Shown here piece by piece: positions 10,783 to 20,043 of a stretch of DNA of 64,000 nucleotides. The notes beneath the pieces were generated by a model. It saw nothing but the letters and a program-made list of their open reading frames with translations. It was not told the origin of the DNA and made no database searches. The DNA lies in the NCBI RefSeq assembly GCF_019345465.1, contig NZ_JAHKRC010000001.1, positions 186,001-250,000 on the forward strand, in the 5' to 3' direction. Position numbers and translations under genes: made by a program. Each line of letters starts with the position of its first letter. Position 1 is the stretch's first letter. The DNA is from Pseudomonas sp. NKUCC02_KPG. Lineage in GTDB: Bacteria; Pseudomonadota; Gammaproteobacteria; Pseudomonadales; Pseudomonadaceae.

Positions 10783-10820
10783 CGATAATCGACTATGTGT
10801 TCGTTAATCGAACACATAGT
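10783..10820 (-). promoter_or_regulatory. Paired PcaR-type operator upstream of pcaI
   Basis: Two 9-bp cores, CGATAATCG (10783-10791) and CGTTAATCG (10802-10810), have centres exactly 19 bp apart. The second sits inside a perfect 12-bp inverted repeat (10792-10803 and 10809-10820). They resemble, from memory, the P. putida PcaR site GTTCGATAATCGCAC. The location 105-142 bases before the pcaI start fits an activator site. Binding itself is inferred. Confidence 0.75.
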
Positions 10821-10834
10821 TAGCACGACAACGA

Positions 10835-12181
10835 TCAGGTTGCGTCCGCATGGCTGACCATGCCCTTGATCAGTACCGCAGCGGTGGCCAGGGCCGCTGG
10901 AATCACCAGGGCGGTCAGCACTTGCTCGAAGTTCCAGCCCAGTCCCAGCAGCGTCGCGCCCATCCAGGCCCCCAGAATGGCACCGAAGCGGCCAATGCCA
11001 AGCATCCAGGACACCCCCGTGGCGCGGCCTTGGGTCGGGTAGAAACGCGCAGCCAAAGAAGGCATTGCCGATTGCGCACCGTTCACACACATACCGGCCA
11101 CCAGCACCAGGGTGGCGAGCAGCGTGATGTTGCCCAGGCTCTGGCCCACAGCGTAGGCAAACACCCCGGCCAGCAGGTAGAAAATGCCGATCACCTTGTG
11201 CGGATTGAATCGGTCCATCGCCCACCCCACTCCCACCGCACTCAGTACCCCGCCGAACTGGAACAGTGCGCCAATGAATGCCGCCTGCTCCATGCTTGCG
11301 CCACTGTCACGCATCAACGTCGGTAGCCAGCTGGTGAGCAGATACACAATCACCAGCCCCATGAAATAGGTGAGCCACAGCAACAAGGTGCCCGTGCTGT
11401 AGGTGCCGGAAAAAATCACCGCAAACACGTTGCGGGCCTTGACGGTCTTTTGCTCCGGCACACTGAAGCTTGCAGCTTGAGCCACAACTGCCGGGTTGAT
11501 CGGAGACAAGGCTTTGCGCACGAGCTCAATACTGCGATTGCGTACGACCAGAAAACGCGCGGACTCAGGCAGCCACACCACTAAAACCAGGGTCAGGATC
11601 AGCGGCAACACCCCGCCGATCAGCAGCAGGCTGTGCCAGCCATACATAGGGATCAGCTTGGCCGAGACAAACCCGCCTGCGGCCATGCCCAGGTTAAAGC
11701 CGCAGAACATGCCGGTCACCAGCAAGGACTTGTGGCGTTCAGGGGTGTACTCCGACAGCAACGTGGTGGCATTGGGCATCCCGGCCCCCAGGCCCAAACC
11801 GGTCAAGAACCGCAATACCAGCAATTGATCCACGTTGGTGCTGTAGGCCGACGCCAGGCTGAACCCGCCAAAAACCAGTACCGCGACCACCAGCACCACT
11901 TTGCGACCAAAACGGTCCGCCAACGGCCCCGAACCCAACGCACCAAACACCATGCCGATCAGGGCGGCACTCATGACCGGCCCCAGGCTGGCGCGGTCTA
12001 TGCCCCAGTCCTGAGACAGCGCCGGTGCAATAAAGCCCATTGCAGCGGTGTCCAGGCCATCTAGGAAAACAATCAGAAAACACAGGATCACGACGCGCCA
12101 CTGGTAGCGTGACAAGGGTTGAGCATTGATGAAGGACTGCACATCAAGGCAGTTGCCGACGGAAGACTGGGGTGAATTCAT
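10835..12181 (-). CDS. pcaK: 4-hydroxybenzoate transporter PcaK
   Basis: This major facilitator (aromatic acid:H+ symporter family) imports 4-hydroxybenzoate and protocatechuate and takes part in chemotaxis in P. putida. From the ATG at 12181 (MNSPQSSVGN) it has 448 residues, matching PcaK. Diagnostic motifs are DGLDTAAMGFIAP in TM1, the GPLADRFGRKVVL loop between TM2 and TM3, and a second related loop near the middle. It is separated from pcaR by about 300 bp that carries an operator pair, and from pcaI by 156 bp, so it is probably its own transcript. Confidence 0.94.
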   Translation of the reverse strand: MNSPQSSVGNCLDVQSFINAQPLSRYQWRVVILCFLIVFLDGLDTAAMGFIAPALSQDWGIDRASLGPVMSAALIGMVFGALGSGPLADRFGRKVVLVVAVLVFGGFSLASAYSTNVDQLLVLRFLTGLGLGAGMPNATTLLSEYTPERHKSLLVTGMFCGFNLGMAAGGFVSAKLIPMYGWHSLLLIGGVLPLILTLVLVVWLPESARFLVVRNRSIELVRKALSPINPAVVAQAASFSVPEQKTVKARNVFAVIFSGTYSTGTLLLWLTYFMGLVIVYLLTSWLPTLMRDSGASMEQAAFIGALFQFGGVLSAVGVGWAMDRFNPHKVIGIFYLLAGVFAYAVGQSLGNITLLATLVLVAGMCVNGAQSAMPSLAARFYPTQGRATGVSWMLGIGRFGAILGAWMGATLLGLGWNFEQVLTALVIPAALATAAVLIKGMVSHADAT

Positions 12182-12479
12182 TATTTTTATACCGAGTAAA
12201 AACCAGGGCGAACAAAAACCGGCCAGAGGCTGGCGGCTCACACTAAAAACTATCGGGGGATCAGCGAATTTTCGAGCGACTGCGCAGTGACTGCGTCAAT
12301 GACGGACAGATGGGGGTGCTCATGGCGTGTAGCCTCTTCATTATTATTTTGGCCAGGTGCTGAAGAACGCGCAGCGGACTTCGAACAGGGCGCTGAGGCG
12401 ACATTAAGCAGCGCACTGCCAGCACGCAATTCGATAAACGCTTAAGTGTGCGTTTATCGAACGCTTAGTAGCCGCTTCA
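12182..12479. promoter_or_regulatory. pcaR-pcaK intergenic region with paired PcaR-type operator
   Basis: A 298-bp gap. Near its pcaR end lie two cores, CGATAAACG (12432-12440) and CGTTTATCG (12451-12459), forming an inverted repeat with centres 19 bp apart. This is the same spacing as at pcaI and pcaR. This leaves about 250 nt from the operator to the pcaK start. No other gene is seen in the gap. Confidence 0.7.
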
Positions 12480-13322
12480 TCAACTGAACAGCTGGGTACT
12501 CAGCTCGCGGCTGGCGCTGAGCATGATCGGCAAAAAACGCTGTTCAAGCTCGGTGCGGGTAACGCGACCCGCGTGGGTGCTGACGTTCAAGGCTGCCAGA
12601 ACCTGCCCTGAAGCGTCATACACCGGCACGGCAATCGAGCGCAGGCCTTGCTCCAGTTCTTGATCGACCACACACCAGCCTTGCTCCCGCACTTGCTGCA
12701 AACATTCAAGCAAGGCCTCGGGTGTGTGCAGGGTACGGCTGGTTTTAGCCTGGAACTCACCGTGGGCCAGGTATTCGTGCAGCGTCACATCATCCAGCGC
12801 TGCCAGCAGGATGCGTCCCATCGAGGTGCAATAGGCAGGCAGACGGCCACCTACCGACAGATCTACCGAGATCAGACGCTGGGTCGTTGCCGAGCGGGCG
12901 ATGTAGAGGATGTCATCGCCTTCGAGGGTCGCCATGTTGCACGCCTCGTGCAATTGCTCACTCATGCGGTCCAGATACGGTTGGGCCGTTACCGCCAGCG
13001 GCGTCGACGACAGATAGGCATGACCCAGGGTCAGCACTTTGGGCAACAAGGAATAGGTTCGGCCATCGGTGGTCGCATAACCGAGCTTGATCAGGGTGTA
13101 CAGGCAGCGGCGCACTGCGGCCCGCGGGATTTCAGTGCGATGGCTGATCTGCGCAATGGTCAGATGCCGCTTGCGTTCCTGAAACGCCTGCACGACCGCC
13201 AGGCCCCGGGCCAGTGACGACATGAAGTCAGGATCGCCGGTAAACGCCTGAATACGCTTGGCCGGTGACGCCACAATCGGTGGCGCGATACTGGCTACAC
13301 CATTGCGCAGTTGATCATTCAT
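12480..13322 (-). CDS. pcaR: Pca regulon regulator PcaR (IclR family)
   Basis: PcaR responds to beta-ketoadipate and activates pca genes while repressing its own. The 280-residue protein has an N-terminal winged helix-turn-helix of the IclR type (LTIAQISHRTEIPRAAVRRC, about residues 55-75) and a C-terminal effector domain ending with SRELSTQLFS. The ATG at 13322 is preceded by a G-rich stretch (GGGGGTTGGGA); a TTG two codons upstream is an alternative. It is the most upstream gene of the minus-strand pca cluster. Two operator cores lie 44-72 bp upstream. Confidence 0.95.
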   Translation of the reverse strand: MNDQLRNGVASIAPPIVASPAKRIQAFTGDPDFMSSLARGLAVVQAFQERKRHLTIAQISHRTEIPRAAVRRCLYTLIKLGYATTDGRTYSLLPKVLTLGHAYLSSTPLAVTAQPYLDRMSEQLHEACNMATLEGDDILYIARSATTQRLISVDLSVGGRLPAYCTSMGRILLAALDDVTLHEYLAHGEFQAKTSRTLHTPEALLECLQQVREQGWCVVDQELEQGLRSIAVPVYDASGQVLAALNVSTHAGRVTRTELEQRFLPIMLSASRELSTQLFS

Positions 13323-14006
13323 TCCCAACCCCCAGCTTCAGCTATTTATAGTTATGATACGCCGGGCGATTATCGAACCGTTGGCCGATAATCGCAATCT
13401 CAACCCTCAAGACCGTTCCGACGACAGCCCATAGTTAGCCCGTAATCCTTGCACCCGCCTTTAATTGAAATCAAGCGCCCTGCTAAACAGTCGGATCAAT
13501 GATAGAAAACGTCTGTTTTATATGTATTCAGGTTAAGTTCAGCCACCGGGTTAAATAACTTGATGGGCCAACTACTCGGGCACCGTATTAATAGAGTGTC
13601 TCGACGCAGGTATTCGATAATTCATAACACCTCACTCACTTGGAAGTTGACGGGCGTAAAGTTATTCAGCGATAGTAGTGGTACTCCTCAGCCCTTGAGG
13701 GCAGGAAGTGATTGAGTGCACAAGGTCAAGCCTGTGCGAAAGATTGGATCCAACCAACTCGTTGAGTTCAATAGGTACTCGCGGCTCAACCGTAAAGTGC
13801 ATCGTGTGTTGTTTCCCTTTGGGGTGAACACTTACCAACGGCGGCGTTCATGTTTTAGTTGATGACGTGGCCGAGTGCATGGCGTGGTGTATTTAAGCGT
13901 GACGTTATTAATAGGCACTTGCCTTATGGTCTATCATTCGTCATATGAATCAGCCTCCCGGCACGGTGATTCACCAGGTTTAATCTCAACTCAATTAGGT
14001 AACACA
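13323..14006. promoter_or_regulatory. AT-rich 684-bp gap with the pcaR operator pair
   Basis: Close to pcaR are two cores, CGATTATCG (13367-13375) and CGATAATCG (13386-13394), again with centres 19 bp apart. The first, read on the minus strand, is GTTCGATAATCGC, an exact match to most of the remembered P. putida PcaR site. This would allow autoregulation. The remaining 600 bp is AT-richer than its surroundings and holds no recognisable gene. An in-frame ATG at 13875 could extend the next small gene by 44 codons but has no good ribosome site. Confidence 0.65.
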
Positions 14007-14207
14007 GTGACGAAAGACGAACTGCGCGCAGAACTTGAGCGTCAGGAACAACGTTTCAAGGATGTTTATGGTGGTGAAGTGACGACCTACGCCGCTCAGT
14101 CAGAGCCCGGGCGTAAACCTTGGCGCAAACGTGCCAGTCTGCTCGACCAGGCTTTCTCCCAAGAAATCCAGAAAATTGAAAAAGAACTCAAAGCAGAAGA
14201 GCCATGA
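14007..14207 (+). CDS. Small conserved-looking hypothetical protein
   Basis: A 66-residue charged protein from the GTG at 14007, preceded by TTAGGT: start [23 protein letters not shown], an Arg/Lys-rich middle and a Glu/Lys-rich helical end ([15 protein letters not shown]). It looks like a soluble, largely helical protein. I believe similar short proteins occur in other pseudomonads but cannot name a function. If translation began at the ATG at 13875, the product would gain a hydrophobic, membrane-like segment (VVYLSVTLLIGTCLMVY). Confidence 0.55.
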   Translation: MTKDELRAELERQEQRFKDVYGGEVTTYAAQSEPGRKPWRKRASLLDQAFSQEIQKIEKELKAEEP

Positions 14208-14560
14208 CCTGCGCCTGAAAATCAGCACAGGCAACCCCAGATTGCCCCTTGCGCACCCGCCATTTGCATGAGCGGATGTGGCTGTTGGCTATGCCAGAGC
14301 ACAAACCGATCCTGCAACCACGTCTGATTTGATAAATTTCATGTAGCCGAATCAGACCTGCGCAAGCGCATGAGCGTGCCCCTCGAACCCCCCTATAGCC
14401 TTTGGTATCAGTGGTTTGAGGGAAGTTTCCTACGCTCATTTGCGGAAGACCTTTACGAGCTTTTTCATTTATAGATGTTACCAACGGGCAGCTAGTGCAT
14501 TGATTAGCGGGGTTTTCTGGCATAATCCGCCCCCCTTTATGACCGTGTCAGAAAACCTTC
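14208..14560. promoter_or_regulatory. Gap upstream of pitA with a predicted sigma-70 promoter
   Basis: A 353-bp non-coding stretch. A TTGATT element (14500-14505), 15-nt spacer and CATAAT (14521-14526) preceded by TG form a plausible extended -10 promoter about 35 bases before the pitA start. No clear pho box (repeats of CTGTCAT type) was seen, which suggests constitutive expression. A minus-strand open frame here has no family resemblance. Confidence 0.5.
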
Positions 14561-16033
14561 ATGATCGATCTATTAAGCGGATTGGACGCCTGGGTTCTTA
14601 TCAGCCTCTTCTTCGCCCTAGCCTTTGTTCTCGCGTTTGAGTTCATCAACGGCTTTCATGACACCGCGAACGCGGTTGCGACAGTCATCTACACCAAAGC
14701 CATGCCGCCTCACCTGGCGGTGTTCTTTTCCGGTGTATTCAACTTCCTCGGCGTTCTGCTGGGCGGGGTCGGCGTGGCATATGCCATCGTCCACCTGCTG
14801 CCGGTAGAGCTGCTGGTCAATGTAAACACCGGACATGGCCTGGCCATGGTGTTCTCATTGCTTGCAGCGGCCATCACCTGGAACCTCGGGACCTGGTATT
14901 TCGGGATTCCGGCGTCAAGCTCTCACACCCTGATCGGTTCGATCCTGGGCGTAGGCCTGGCCAATGCCCTGATCAGCGGCATTCCGGTAAGTGAAGGGGT
15001 TAACTGGCAGAAGGCGATCGACATTGGCGCCTCGCTGGTGTTCTCGCCAATGGCCGGTTTCCTGGTTGCAGGCCTGGTGTTGATTGCCCTGAAGTGGTGG
15101 CGTCCTGCATCCAAGATGCACAAGACCCCGGAACAACGCCGCAAGCTGGACGACAAAAAGCACCCGCCCTTCTGGAACCGCCTGGTCCTGGTGATCTCGG
15201 CCATGGCCGTAAGCTTCGTTCACGGCTCCAACGATGGCCAGAAAGGCATCGGCCTGATCATGCTGGTTCTGATCGGCATCGTGCCAAGCGCTTTCGTTCT
15301 GGACTTGAACAGCACCACCTACCAGATCGAGCGTACTCGCGACGCCACCTTGCACCTGAGCCAGTTCTACGAGCGTAACAACGCTTCGCTGGCCGAGTTC
15401 CTGGCGCTGGGCAAAAGCGTCAAAGGCGACCTCCCGGATCAGTTCAGCTGCAACCCGCAGCAGACCGAACCGACCATCGCTGCTCTGTTGACCTCGCTTA
15501 AAGGCGTGGCGGACTACCACTCGATTCCAGCTGAAAAACGTATCGAGATCCGCCGCTACCTGCTTTGCCTGGATGACACCGCGAAAAAAGTCAGCAAATT
15601 GCCAGCGCTTGATTCCCGCGAAAAAGCGGACCTCGAAAAACTGCGTAAAGACCTGACCGCCACCACAGAATACGCCCCGTTCTGGGTAATTCTGGCTGTC
15701 GCACTGGCCTTGGGCCTGGGCACAATGGTTGGCTGGAAACGCGTGGTTAAAACCATCGGCGAGAAGATCGGCAAGCAAGGCATGACCTATGCCCAGGGCA
15801 TGGCGGCTCAGATCACCACTGCCTTTGCCATCGGTATGGCCAACATCTTCGCCCTGCCTGTATCGACGACACACATTCTGTCGTCGGGTGTGGCGGGCAC
15901 GATGGTCGCCAACAAAAGCGGCCTGCAAGGCGGCACGATCAAGACCATCCTGATGGCGTGGGTGTTGACCTTACCGGCCACCATCGCTCTGTCTGCGACG
16001 CTGTTCTGGCTGGCTTCCAAAGCACTCGCCTGA
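14561..16033 (+). CDS. pitA: Low-affinity inorganic phosphate transporter (Pit family)
   Basis: Pit proteins import metal-phosphate complexes in symport with H+ across the inner membrane. The protein has 490 residues with the PD001131-type duplicated signature: GFHDTANAVATVIYT near residue 30 and a matching GMANIFALPVSTTHILSSG near residue 425. PASSSHTLIGS is also present. A large cytoplasmic insert (about residues 240-365) separates the two halves. The start ATG lacks a strong ribosome site; the promoter is predicted about 35 bp upstream. A terminator follows directly. Confidence 0.94.
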   Translation: MIDLLSGLDAWVLISLFFALAFVLAFEFINGFHDTANAVATVIYTKAMPPHLAVFFSGVFNFLGVLLGGVGVAYAIVHLLPVELLVNVNTGHGLAMVFSLLAAAITWNLGTWYFGIPASSSHTLIGSILGVGLANALISGIPVSEGVNWQKAIDIGASLVFSPMAGFLVAGLVLIALKWWRPASKMHKTPEQRRKLDDKKHPPFWNRLVLVISAMAVSFVHGSNDGQKGIGLIMLVLIGIVPSAFVLDLNSTTYQIERTRDATLHLSQFYERNNASLAEFLALGKSVKGDLPDQFSCNPQQTEPTIAALLTSLKGVADYHSIPAEKRIEIRRYLLCLDDTAKKVSKLPALDSREKADLEKLRKDLTATTEYAPFWVILAVALALGLGTMVGWKRVVKTIGEKIGKQGMTYAQGMAAQITTAFAIGMANIFALPVSTTHILSSGVAGTMVANKSGLQGGTIKTILMAWVLTLPATIALSATLFWLASKALA

Positions 16034-16046
16034 TTCTGCGCCGAAC

Positions 16047-16083
16047 AAAAAAGGTACGTCCCTTGCGGGCCGTACCTTTTTTT
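16047..16083 (+). terminator. Rho-independent terminator of pitA
   Basis: A-run and GGTACG (16047-16058) pair with CGTACC and a seven-T run (16071-16083); the loop is 12 nt. It lies 14 nt past the pitA stop. Confidence 0.85.
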
Positions 16084-16130
16084 ATGCCTGCTCCCACAGT
16101 CATCCTCCAGGAGAAGGTCTTTTTACAGGC

Positions 16131-16155
16131 AAAAAAATAGGCGACCGAAGTCGCC
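16131..16155 (-). terminator. Terminator of the ccoM-like gene
   Basis: On the minus strand a GGCGAC-TTCG-GTCGCC stem (16140-16155) is followed by a TA and seven T (16131-16137). It sits 40 bases after the stop of the 36-codon gene and is good evidence that the small gene is a real transcription unit. Confidence 0.8.
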
Positions 16156-16195
16156 CAAAATGCCTTGCGTGCTCATGCTCTGTTAAGACTCGGCG

Positions 16196-16306
16196 CTATT
16201 TGCGCTTCTGGGAGTCTTTCCAGATAAAAATGCCCAGACCTGCGAAAAACAAAACCATGAGGCCGACGGTAAGAACTCCGGCGATAACCACATTATCGAG
16301 AAACAT
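16196..16306 (-). CDS. ccoM: CcoM-like 36-residue membrane peptide (cbb3 oxidase accessory subunit)
   Basis: The product begins MFLDNVVIAGVLTVGLMVLF and ends GIFIWKDSQKRK: one transmembrane helix followed by a short basic tail. It closely resembles CcoM, the extra small subunit found with cbb3-type cytochrome c oxidase in Pseudomonas stutzeri, which is thought to stabilise the complex. GGAGG lies six bases before the ATG and a strong terminator follows. No other cytochrome oxidase gene is in the window, so the gene is unlinked from the ccoNOQP operon. The match is from memory of the family. Confidence 0.75.
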   Translation of the reverse strand: MFLDNVVIAGVLTVGLMVLFFAGLGIFIWKDSQKRK

Positions 16307-16455
16307 GACGGCCTCCTGCGCAAGTCTGATTGCTTGTCTGTTGAAGCTAGATTAACCACTCGCGCAGGCGCACAACTTGACCGGGATCAATAGTGATCCA
16401 CGGCCAGCTGTCAATTGAGGGGCTTGGTTGACTCAGATCATCGAAAACGGGCAGT

Positions 16456-16617
16456 TCAGCGCTTTTTCGGTTTTTTCTTCGGCTTTTTCGCAGCTTTTGC
16501 CAACGGCATTGCCTGCTCGAACGCATTGCGCACTTCGTTCAAGCGCTTTTCATTGAGGTCGTGGACCCGCTTGGCGCGCTCGGCGCCCAGATCGACCAGT
16601 TTGGTGTCTTGGCTCAT
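16456..16617 (-). CDS. Small basic hypothetical protein, 53 residues
   Basis: Translation gives MSQDTKLVDLGAERAKRVHD, then LNEKRLNEVRNAFEQAMPLA and a lysine/proline-rich tail KKPKKKPKKR. The first 40 residues look like one amphipathic helix and the tail could bind nucleic acid or another acidic partner. It lies between the ccoM-like gene and another minus-strand hypothetical. I recall similar short ORFs in other pseudomonads without function. A plus-strand frame across the same DNA is rejected because it has no ribosome site and an aberrant composition. Confidence 0.65.
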   Translation of the reverse strand: MSQDTKLVDLGAERAKRVHDLNEKRLNEVRNAFEQAMPLAKAAKKPKKKPKKR

Positions 16618-16695
16618 AAAAAATCAGACCACTGTCAGTGTGTTTCAGTACGCCAATAATGCGATGCAAGCTCAGCGCTGACCAGAAAAAACCTC

Positions 16696-17013
16696 CTACA
16701 CCTTGATATCGACCCACAACCCCTGACGCTGCATGCCATCAATCACGGGCGCTACCGGCGCACTGTCATCAGCGTTTTCTTGCGCCGCGCCTTCCTGTTC
16801 CCGCGCTTCACGACGACGCTTGTCATGCTGACGTTGTTGCTCCTCGCGCAACAGCAGCGTGGTCTGATCGGCATCGCTGTTCTTCAGGTCAATTGCACAT
16901 TCACTGGAACTGGCTTGCGCAGGTGCAACGGGGGGAATCTCGGGGCGAGGACGTACAGGGTCCTGTCCGGAGGTCACGGGTACAATGCCAAGGGGCAAGA
17001 TGGACGGCAACAT
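16696..17013 (-). CDS. Hypothetical protein divergent from rapA
   Basis: A 105-residue protein starting [16 protein letters not shown], with a proline-rich N-terminal half and a highly charged central segment ([20 protein letters not shown]) that may form a coiled coil, ending [13 protein letters not shown] precedes the ATG. It is transcribed away from rapA. Similar ORFs next to rapA in Pseudomonas genomes are sometimes mislabelled as aspartate-semialdehyde dehydrogenase; nothing here supports that enzyme. Function unknown. Confidence 0.7.
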   Translation of the reverse strand: MLPSILPLGIVPVTSGQDPVRPRPEIPPVAPAQASSSECAIDLKNSDADQTTLLLREEQQRQHDKRRREAREQEGAAQENADDSAPVAPVIDGMQRQGLWVDIKV

Positions 17014-17123
17014 GGTGATTGTTCTCCTGTCTTCAGGCTGTCGGCGACAACCCGTCGAGGTGAGCCGTTCGTCGATAACTGCCGGGGCTTCTTTTGTGCC
17101 GGGCAGCTTTTTATGAGAGTCCT

Positions 17124-17152
17124 TTGGACTGGGGCCACTGATCCGTTAATAT
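17124..17152 (+). promoter_or_regulatory. Predicted rapA promoter
   Basis: TTGGAC (17124-17129), a 17-bp spacer and TAATAT (17147-17152) form a sigma-70-like promoter about 32 bp before the rapA start. Confidence 0.5.
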
Positions 17153-17184
17153 ACTCGGCTTTTTCAAAGCGGGAGTCAGGCAGC

Positions 17185-20031
17185 ATGGCGCAGCAGTATC
17201 AACCGGGGCAACGCTGGATTAGTGACAGCGAAGCAGAGCTAGGTTTAGGCACCGTTCTGGCACAGGACGGTCGCTTGTTGACCGTGCTCTATCCGGCCAC
17301 TGGCGAAACCCGCCAATATTCGCTGCGCAACGCACCGCTGACGCGTGTTCGGTTCTCGCCAGGTGACACCATCATCCACTTCGAAGGCTGGAAGATGACC
17401 GTGCGCGAAGTCGAGGACGTTGACGGCCTGATGGTCTACCACGGCCTCAATGAGCAAAACGAAGCCGTCACCCTGCCAGAAACCCAACTGTCGAACTTTA
17501 TCCAGTTCCGCCTGGCCAGCGACCGTTTGTTCGCCGGCCAGATCGACCCGCTGTCCTGGTTCTCGCTGCGCTACCACACCCTTGAGCACACCAGCCGTCA
17601 GCTGCAATCGCCGCTGTGGGGCCTGGGTGGCGTGCGTGCGCAACCCATTGCACACCAACTGCACATTGCCCGCGAAGTGGCTGACCGCATCGCTCCACGG
17701 GTTTTGCTGGCTGACGAAGTGGGCCTGGGCAAAACCATTGAAGCCGGTCTGGTGATTCACCGCCAACTGCTCAGTGGCCGCGCCAACCGCGTCTTGATCG
17801 TAGTCCCGGAAAACCTGCAGCACCAATGGCTGGTTGAAATGCGTCGCCGCTTCAACCTTGAAGTAGCGCTGTTCGATGAAGAACGCTTTATCGAAAGCGA
17901 TGCCAGCAACCCGTTTGAAGACTGCCAACTGGCGCTGATTGCCCTGGAATGGCTGGTTGACGATCCCAAGGCCCAGGCTGCGCTGTTTGATGCTGACTGG
18001 GATCTGCTGGTGGTCGACGAAGCGCACCACTTGGTGTGGCATGAAGACAACGTCAGCCCCGAGTACGGCCTGGTTGAACAGCTCGCCGGCGTAATCCCGG
18101 GCGTACTGCTGCTTACCGCAACGCCAGAGCAACTGGGTCAGGACAGCCACTTTGCGCGCTTGCGCCTGCTGGACCCTAACCGCTTCCACGACCTGGCCGC
18201 TTTCCGCGCCGAGAGCGAAAACTATCGCCCGGTTGCTCAAGCCGTACAGGAGCTGCTGGATAAGGGCCGCCTGTCACCTGAAGCCCACCAGACCATCCAC
18301 GGCTTCCTTGGTGCCGAAGGCGATACCCTGCTGGCCGCCGTCAATGATGGCGATGCAGAGGCCAGCGCCCGCCTGGTGCGCGAGCTGCTTGACCGCCACG
18401 GCACCGGCCGCGTCCTGTTCCGTAACACCCGCGCTGCGATCCAGGGTTTCCCGGAGCGCAAACTGCACGCTTACCCGCTGCCGTGCCCGGCCGAATACCT
18501 GGAGCTGCCGCTGGGCGAACACGCCGAGCTGTACCCGGAAGTCAGCTTCCAGTCCCAGCCTGACGCCAGCGATGAAGAGCGCTGGTGGCGCTTTGATCCT
18601 CGGGTTGAGTGGCTGACCGACACCCTGAAAATGCTCAAGCGCACCAAAGTGCTGGTCATTTGCGCCCACGCCGAAACCGCAATGGATCTGGAAGACGCCC
18701 TGCGCGTTCGTTCCGGCATTCCTGCAACGGTCTTCCACGAAGGCATGAACATTCTTGAGCGCGACCGCGCTGCAGCCTACTTCGCAGATGAAGAGTTCGG
18801 CGCTCAAGTACTGATCTGTTCCGAAATCGGCAGTGAAGGTCGCAACTTCCAGTTCGCCCACCATCTGGTGCTGTTCGACCTGCCGTCCCACCCGGACTTG
18901 CTGGAGCAGCGTATCGGCCGTCTGGACCGTATCGGTCAGAAGCACATTATCGAACTGCACGTGCCGTACCTTGAAACCAGCCCGCAACAGCGCCTGTTCC
19001 AGTGGTACCACGAAGCGCTGAATGCCTTCCTCAATACCTGCCCGACCGGCAACGCCCTGCAACACCAGTTCGGCCCACGCCTGCTGCCGTTGCTTGAAGC
19101 TGCGGACGATCACGAGTGGCAAGCGCTGATCGACGAAGCACGCCTTGAACGCGAGCGTCTCGAACAGGAGCTGCACACTGGCCGTGACCGCTTGCTTGAG
19201 CTTAACTCCGGCGGCTCGGGTGAAGGCGAAGCCCTGGTTGAAGCGATTCTTGAACAAGACGACCAGTTCACCCTGCCGATCTACATGGAAACCCTGTTCA
19301 ACGCCTTTGGCATCGACAGCGAAGACCATTCCGAGAACGCGCTGATCCTCAAGCCAAGCGAAAAAATGCTCGACGCCAGCTTCCCGCTGGGCGACGACGA
19401 AGGTGTCACCATCACCTACGATCGCAACCAGGCACTGTCGCGCGAAGACATGCAATTCATCACCTGGGAACACCCGATGGTGCAAGGCGGCATGGACCTC
19501 GTACTGTCAGGCTCGATGGGCAACACCGCCGTCGCCCTGATCAAGAACAAGGCCCTCAAGCCTGGCACCGTGCTGCTGGAGCTGATTTACGTCAGCGAAG
19601 TGGTTGCCCCGCGCTCCCTGCAATTGGGTCGCTACCTGCCCCCCGCGGCCCTGCGCTGCCTGCTCGACGCCAACGGCAATGACCTGTCGTCACGCGTGGC
19701 GTTCGACACGCTCAACGAGCAACTGGAGAGCGTGCCCCGTGCCAGCGCCAACAAGTTCGTCCAGGCCCAGCGCGACCAGCTGACGCCGAAGATCAACGCC
19801 GGTGAAGCCAAGATCGCCCCCCGTCACGCAGAGCGCGTGGCCGAAGCGCAACGCCGCCTGGCAGCCGATACCGAAGAAGAACTGGCACGTTTGACTGCCC
19901 TGCAAGCGGTCAACCCTAGCGTTCGGGACAGCGAGCTGGTTGCCTTGCGCAAGCAACGCGAACAAAGCCTGGCCATGCTCGAAAAAGCAGCCCTGCGCCT
20001 TGAAGCCATTCGCGTGCTGGTAGCGGGTTAA
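17185..20031 (+). CDS. rapA: RNA polymerase-associated ATPase RapA
   Basis: RapA is a Swi2/Snf2-type ATPase that binds RNA polymerase and helps recycle it after transcription. From the ATG at 17185 ([11 protein letters not shown]) it has 948 residues, close to the usual length. The N-terminal Tudor-like domain is followed by Walker [10 protein letters not shown] near residue 176-183 and DEAH box near 277-280. The second RecA lobe ends with the [10 protein letters not shown] motif VI, and the C-terminal domains complete the protein. Ribosome site GGGAG lies before the start. The open frame extends upstream to 16780, but that part overlaps the divergent gene and promoter and is not coding. Confidence 0.96.
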   Translation: MAQQYQPGQRWISDSEAELGLGTVLAQDGRLLTVLYPATGETRQYSLRNAPLTRVRFSPGDTIIHFEGWKMTVREVEDVDGLMVYHGLNEQNEAVTLPETQLSNFIQFRLASDRLFAGQIDPLSWFSLRYHTLEHTSRQLQSPLWGLGGVRAQPIAHQLHIAREVADRIAPRVLLADEVGLGKTIEAGLVIHRQLLSGRANRVLIVVPENLQHQWLVEMRRRFNLEVALFDEERFIESDASNPFEDCQLALIALEWLVDDPKAQAALFDADWDLLVVDEAHHLVWHEDNVSPEYGLVEQLAGVIPGVLLLTATPEQLGQDSHFARLRLLDPNRFHDLAAFRAESENYRPVAQAVQELLDKGRLSPEAHQTIHGFLGAEGDTLLAAVNDGDAEASARLVRELLDRHGTGRVLFRNTRAAIQGFPERKLHAYPLPCPAEYLELPLGEHAELYPEVSFQSQPDASDEERWWRFDPRVEWLTDTLKMLKRTKVLVICAHAETAMDLEDALRVRSGIPATVFHEGMNILERDRAAAYFADEEFGAQVLICSEIGSEGRNFQFAHHLVLFDLPSHPDLLEQRIGRLDRIGQKHIIELHVPYLETSPQQRLFQWYHEALNAFLNTCPTGNALQHQFGPRLLPLLEAADDHEWQALIDEARLERERLEQELHTGRDRLLELNSGGSGEGEALVEAILEQDDQFTLPIYMETLFNAFGIDSEDHSENALILKPSEKMLDASFPLGDDEGVTITYDRNQALSREDMQFITWEHPMVQGGMDLVLSGSMGNTAVALIKNKALKPGTVLLELIYVSEVVAPRSLQLGRYLPPAALRCLLDANGNDLSSRVAFDTLNEQLESVPRASANKFVQAQRDQLTPKINAGEAKIAPRHAERVAEAQRRLAADTEEELARLTALQAVNPSVRDSELVALRKQREQSLAMLEKAALRLEAIRVLVAG

Positions 20032-20043
20032 AACCCCAAGACC

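Noticed and set aside
13613..13626. A third PcaR-like core (TTCGATAATTCA) in the gap
   Set aside because: Only part of the 9-bp core is matched and there is no partner 19 bp away.
14188..14523. Possible minus-strand gene upstream of pitA
   Set aside because: Overlaps the predicted pitA promoter, has odd Cys/Arg-rich composition and no recognised family.
14915..15928. Minus-strand open frame of 337 codons within pitA
   Set aside because: High-GC codon use of pitA keeps the opposite frame open; no ribosome site or known domain.
16415..16681. Plus-strand 88-codon frame near 16.5 kb
   Set aside because: The opposite strand encodes a better 53-residue protein; the plus frame has Phe-run composition typical of antisense to Lys-rich codons.
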